Shown one piece after another: positions 41,001 to 47,000 of a stretch of 64,000 nucleotides of DNA. The DNA is from Dendrobium chrysotoxum (Eukaryota; Streptophyta; Magnoliopsida; Asparagales; Orchidaceae): positions 51,238,365-51,302,364 of the forward strand of contig CM034298.1 in assembly GCA_019925795.1 (NCBI GenBank), given 5' to 3'. The position numbers were made by a program, and so were the translations under genes. The notes under the pieces were generated by a model. That model searched no databases. It saw nothing but the letters and a program-made list of their open reading frames with translations, and had not been told where the DNA came from. Each line of letters begins with the position of its first letter. The first letter of the stretch is position 1.

Positions 41001-44000
41001 GGCTCAGCAAATGAAATGGGTGGGTTAAAATCAAGTCCCTCATAGGCTACTAGATCCTCTATATTAAAGGAGGGACTTATGCCAAAATTTGAAGGAAGAT
41101 CCACCACATAAGCATTGTCATTAATTATATTCACCACTCTAAAAGGTCCAGCACTCTTAGCATGTAGTTTCCTAATAGCCCCTTTCATGAACCGTTCTAG
41201 ACAAATCCGAACCATCACATAATCACCTACTTAAACAGTTCTGAATCGCTTATTAATTAGGGGTGTCAATTTCAGGTCACCGGTCGGGTTCGGGTCGAAC
41301 TTGGAACTGACCTGGCACTCTTCCATTCATCTCCTAGGTGGATCCTAATTTGATGATAGCCACTCTTCAAATCAATCTTGGAGAAAATGGTGGCTCCTGA
41401 CATCATATCCAACATGTCATCAAGTCATGGGATAGGGAAGCAATATTTGACAGTGATTCTGTTAATAGTACGGCTATTAATGCACATCCGCCAAGTACCA
41501 TCCTTCTTGGGAGTAAGAAGGGCAGGCACCGCACATGGGCTTAAACTCTCCTTGATGAAACCTCGATGTAGGAGTTTATCAACCTGCCTTTTGAACTCAA
41601 CATACTCAGTAGGGCTCATACGATAGTGGGGCAGGTTCGGAAGGGATGCACCTAGGACTAAATCAATAGCATGCTATATGTCCCGAAGTGGAGGTAACTG
41701 ATCAGGTAGATCCTCAGGGAAGATGTCAGAAAAATCCTGTAATAAAGGTTGGACCTCCTGGGGATAAGACTAACCGATTCCTCCGTAATCTCATGCCCCA
41801 CTAAGGCATACAGAGGTGCACCTTGGGACACACATGAGTCTAGAACCTTGGTAGATACAAGGTTCAGTCTTTTGCTTGGCTTTATGGGCATGAGCTTGGA
41901 CTCATCCTTGGGCTTGGGGTGGCTTGGTATAAGCTTGATTTTCTTGCCCGCATGTTTAAACATGCAGATGTTTGAACGGCCATAAATTAGGACATTATTA
42001 TCATAGAGCCAGGGGCAGCCTAATATAATTTTTCCCACATCCATAGTAAGGATGTCGCACCAAACATTATACTTATAATCAAAAAAAGAGATGAGTATGA
42101 AGATTCGCTCTTTCACCTCCAAGGCAGTGGAGTTGACCCACACCACCATATAAGGATTGGGGTGAGGAACAATAGGTAAAACTAGGCATGTAACCATGCT
42201 GGAGGAAACGGCATTGATGCAGCTACCGTTGTCAATGATGATCTTACAATTTTTGTCCTTCAGCTTGGTGTTAAGTATAGAAAATAGAAGTCCTACGCCA
42301 ATCATCAACAGGTCTAGGGTGGGACAACGCACATCTCACCACACAGATGGGAGATGGATCAAATCTCTGGATGCAATGGATGACCGCAATATCATCCTCA
42401 TCCTCCTTAAAGAGCTCACCATCAGGATCTACAAGATGAGTGAGGTCAGCCTAAAGATCAAGGTCTTCCTCATATACTTCTTCAATAATGGAGACCTTAT
42501 AAGGGCTAGAGCATTGGGCGGCGTTGGCCATACCCATGGCACCTAAAGCACTTAGTCCCGGGGTGGGACTTAGGTGAATCCACCATGGGAGACTTGCCCT
42601 TCAGATCAGGCCAAGTCTGGGGTGTGTTAGAAGGGAGTCGACTGGGATAGCTAGGAGTTGGCCTAGGAGAAGAAACATGTGGGGTCGATCCACTAGGAAA
42701 CCTAAATGGGGGTCTAGACTCATTGTGACGACCAACATGGTGTGGTCTAGATTCTTCCAGATCTAAGACTATACTATAGGCACTTTATAAGGAGGTGATA
42801 TTTCTAGCAAATAATTCATTGCAGAGATCTTCACGCAACCCTGCACGAAACATGGATAGGATCTATGTAGAAGTAGTGGTGGTCTCTCCACTGCAACGTA
42901 ACATAAAATCATCAAATCCTGCAATATAGTCTTTTACAGATTTGCTACCCTGGGTTAAATTGTTCCACCTATCCAACAGTCTTGGGGAAAATGATGGTGA
43001 GAGGTATTTCTGCCTCAGTTCCCACTTCATAATTTTCCAATCAGTGATAGGATATTCACCTCAAGATTCCTTAAGATTTTTTAGATTATTCCAATACTGA
43101 CTAGCTCTCCCAATAAGCTTCATTTCAGTAAATCTAACTTTTCGCTCCTCATAAATATTATACAACTTACAAAAAATATCCATACCCTTGATCCAATCCA
43201 GAAAGATCTAGGGATCCAGGTTGCCATCAAATGTGGGAGCATCAACCCTAATGCTTTTCAGCAAAGGAGCATCAGGATCATGCATGGGATCATAACCACA
43301 GGGATGCTCACGGTATGGCCGACCAACAAGGCAGTGTGGTGTCCACGGGGGTATCCACCATGTGCTGGGGGCACTCCCTAGCCGAAAACAGGGTTATGAC
43401 TAGGTGGGGAGTTTTGGTCATACCTAGGTTGTCGTGGAGGAGGGGGGACTTGGGGGTTTCTATCATTGGGGTTCAAGTCATCACCAACAATTGAAGGAAT
43501 TCTAGTCGGGGTGTAGAGTGAAGACATACTACTTTCCCTATCCAGATTGTCAAGCCTTTCCGTTGTGAGGCGATGGAATTTAGTCGCATCGGCTTGGTTT
43601 TTCCTAAGAACCTAAGTTAGGGCTCCAATTTGACCAACTAAAGCGCCTAAGGTCCACTGAATTTGTTCCAGGTCCATGGGGATATACTAGGTGACACTTA
43701 GGGCTACTAGGATGTAAAGGACAGCACCTGACTAATGGGAAAACACACCTAATTCTTGCTATATGATGCAGGTTTTAGCGGACAGCAAGCAAACAATGGG
43801 AAACACCCTCCTAAAATAAGTTTTGGAGAGGTAGGATTACTGTAGTTTAAGGGGCAGCACTTAAACATACAATTTCCTAAACTAAGCTTGAGGTTTTGAG
43901 CCTACTTCTTGTAGCTAAGTGACATGGCATGCAGAAGTTGTTGTAAACACGTGTAAAATGGGCATACAAGTGATATAAATGAAATGTTACGGCTGCAATG

Positions 44001-47000
44001 TAAAGCTTTGGGTTGAATTCTAGCACATGCAACTAGACAACCATTCTTTGATACCAAATGATGCAAGACTAAGCGAAATAAGTCATGCAAATAGAGATTT
44101 ATGCTAAAATAATATCAAAGACAGCAAAATAAACTTTATAAAACATTAAGAACAATAAGAAAATTTGAACTATTAGGTCATATGATAGCAAGAAACTAAC
44201 AAGTAGTAGCTAAACAAAAACAAAAGGTGAATCAGTTTAGACTAGATAACATGGTTGGCACAAGTCCAATATTTAATTAAGGGACTAATTACTAGAGTTT
44301 CTGTTCGCTCAAATTTAAGTAAAACTTGGCGGATTAATCAACACATATGAGATGATGCTACTATAGATGAAATGAGAAGATCAATATTTAGTTAGATGAA
44401 GAACAATGGGAGGATTTGATACTTTGCTCATGAATGGGAGGAATGGAGTCCTTGATGAAATGATGGCTAGTTCCTCCTTGGCTTGCCCTTAAAACCCTTG
44501 CTCTTTGTTGAATCAATGTCCTTGTTGCATTAGTAGAAGCTAGGTTTCCTTGGATAAGTAGAACAGTGGGAAGGGAAAAGAAAGTTTAAGCTAGATGAGG
44601 GTTTGGAAGTCGAGAGGTTCATGATTGTGGGGTTTGGAGGGGAAAGCTAGGCCGGCTGCATGGGGAGGAGGAGGGGAGGGATGATTTGGACGATTTTAAT
44701 GGCTTGGAAAGGGAGAAGTCTGCTTGGGAAGTGAAGAGGTGGGGGCTGGCTGCTTGGGGAAGAGAAAGGATTGATGTGGCTTGCTTAGAAAGGAAATTAG
44801 TTGGATTGGGAAAGGAAAAATCAGTTTGGGAGGTGAAGAGGTGGGGTTGGCTGCTTGGGGAAGAGAAAGGGCTGATGTGGCTTGCTTGGGAAAGGGAAAA
44901 GTTAAAGCGGTTGTGGATCTCCAAATGTCACAATTAATTGAGATAAATGTTCAATTAATGTGAATTAATTGCAGAATTGGGAAGCCCAAGGGTCAAGGGT
45001 GTTGGGGAGAAAGTGGAGGCGGTTTGATGGGAAGGGAGGGAGGTGCTACTGATTGAGGGCAGCAGGTTACTGCAGCGGTGGGAGGCTATTTGGGCGGCTA
45101 GTGAAGGAGAAGAAAGAGATAGAGAGAGAAGATGATACGAACTAAAAGCTTACACGTTGTTGGATATTTCTTTGCCTTTCTCCAAAGGCCTTCACACACA
45201 AACTCAACTCACCAAGAAAAGAGGAAGCATATAATCAGAAATTTATATCAAAATATTCGTCATCCATATAAGAGAATAATGGGTCATATATATAAGCACC
45301 CTAAACATAAAAGGAACAAAAGACAAGAAGGCCTTTGGCCAAACAACACAAAAGCTCCCTCAAGTGAGAGTAAAATTGTAATAAAATAAATAACACCACA
45401 TAAATCTTCTACAACATATGAAAATTAAAAATATAAAGACTCAATCAATGCCGTAGATCTCCGGCTTCTACGGCGATAAACCCTCCAAGCTCTGATGTCC
45501 CCATCAGTACCATTTTTTTTTTTAAATTTGTGAGTAGAATGTTCTGTCCACAATGAGCTCTCTAATGACAAAACAATACATTTCATAGTCAAGGCAGGAC
45601 CACAATGGTCCTCAGCTTCATCTTAAATCCTCTTGCACAGGATGGAGTTGAGCTTGCTTAGAGAAGCATGACAAGCTGAGAAAAGCTTTGAGAGAAGAGA
45701 GTTGGGGCTAAGAGGAGGTCAGCTCATGGAGGAAAGTAGGTCAGCCTTAGAGAGGGAGGGGGAGAGGAAGGTATGGTGTAGGGGACAAAGGAGACCACAA
45801 GGGCCATGCTCCACTTACTAAAGAGCTCATCTTCCCATGGAGAGATAGTCATTATCATGGCATGTGATTTACACGTTAATAATGTGGTAGCTCGATTCAC
45901 ACCAACATAAGCCTAAGACTATGTTTTAACTAGAAAAATGAAGATTGAATTGATTTAAAAATTGGAACGAGCTCAAAATGATCCGAACAAGTTGAGTTAC
46001 AAACCAAAATTCTGGCTTAATTCAATCTTGGAGCTAATTTTGACCTAGGATGGGATCAAATTAAGTTAGCTTGAAATATAAATGTGATATATTTATTTAT
46101 ATTTTATGTCTACATATATAAATATCATATAAACGCATTTATGCATTTCGCTGATGATAGCGTTCTTGTTGATAAGGCTAGAGAGGGAGTTGAAGGAAAA
46201 CTTGAATTATGGAGGTCAACCTTAGAGTCTAAAGGTTTGTTTGAGTAAATCTAAAACCAAATACAAGTGGTGCAATTTTAGTAGTAAAAGATATAGTCAA
46301 GGGATTGTGACTTTGGGCGATCAAGTCATTAATAAGAGTACACGTTTTAGATATCCCATATCTATTGTTCAAAGTGATGGTGAAATAGTTGGGGATATTA
46401 TTAGTAGAATTCAAGTTGGATGGTTGAAGTAGAGGAATGCATCGATCCTACTGTGTGACAGAAAAGTTCCCCTCAAAAGTAAGGAAAATTCCATAAGGTG
46501 GTGGTGAGATCTGCAATGCTTTTTGGCACAGAATGTTGACCATTAATAGAGAAACATAAAATTAAGTAAGTGTTGTAGAGATAAGGATGCTCAGGTGGAC
46601 GAGCGGCTTCACTCTTAGCGCAGAATGTAAAATAAGTATATATATTAAAAGGTTGGAGTAGCTCCAATGACAAATAAGATTAGAGAGTCACCTTAGATAG
46701 TTTGGACACAAAATATCAGCCTTCTGATGATCAGATTATGAGAGTAGATTTATTATATTTGGCCTATGTTAAAAAAATGTAGAGGTAGACTTAAAAAGAT
46801 TTGATTAGAAAATATTTAAAGTTATATTTTTATTAGATTTAAATGAGAATTTGACTCTTAACAGGACACAATGGAGAAAAAAGATTCATGTAGGCGACCC
46901 TGCGCAGTAGGATATAGGCTTGATACTGTTATTGTATATATATATATATATATATTGATCTGACTCAATTCAAGTTTGAGTTAACTCAAAATCGAGCTAA

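Larger units (their letters stand above)
39347..45506 (-). mobile_element. Structurally bounded Ty3/gypsy retrotransposon, internally deleted (6,160 bp)
   Basis: A perfect 5-bp target duplication GTACC (39342-39346 and 45507-45511) brackets the element. On the minus strand the order is 5' LTR 45506-44059, primer-binding site, gag, protease, start of reverse transcriptase, a deletion, integrase C-terminus with chromodomain-like tail, polypurine tract, 3' LTR 40715-39347. LTR ends are TGATGGGGACATC and a TGCATCA/TGCAGCA terminus. Its termini and integrase tail match the elements at 1-3663 and 20260. It cannot be autonomous, because the reverse transcriptase, RNase H and integrase cores are missing. 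It sits in intron 3, in the sense of the host gene. Confidence 0.93.
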
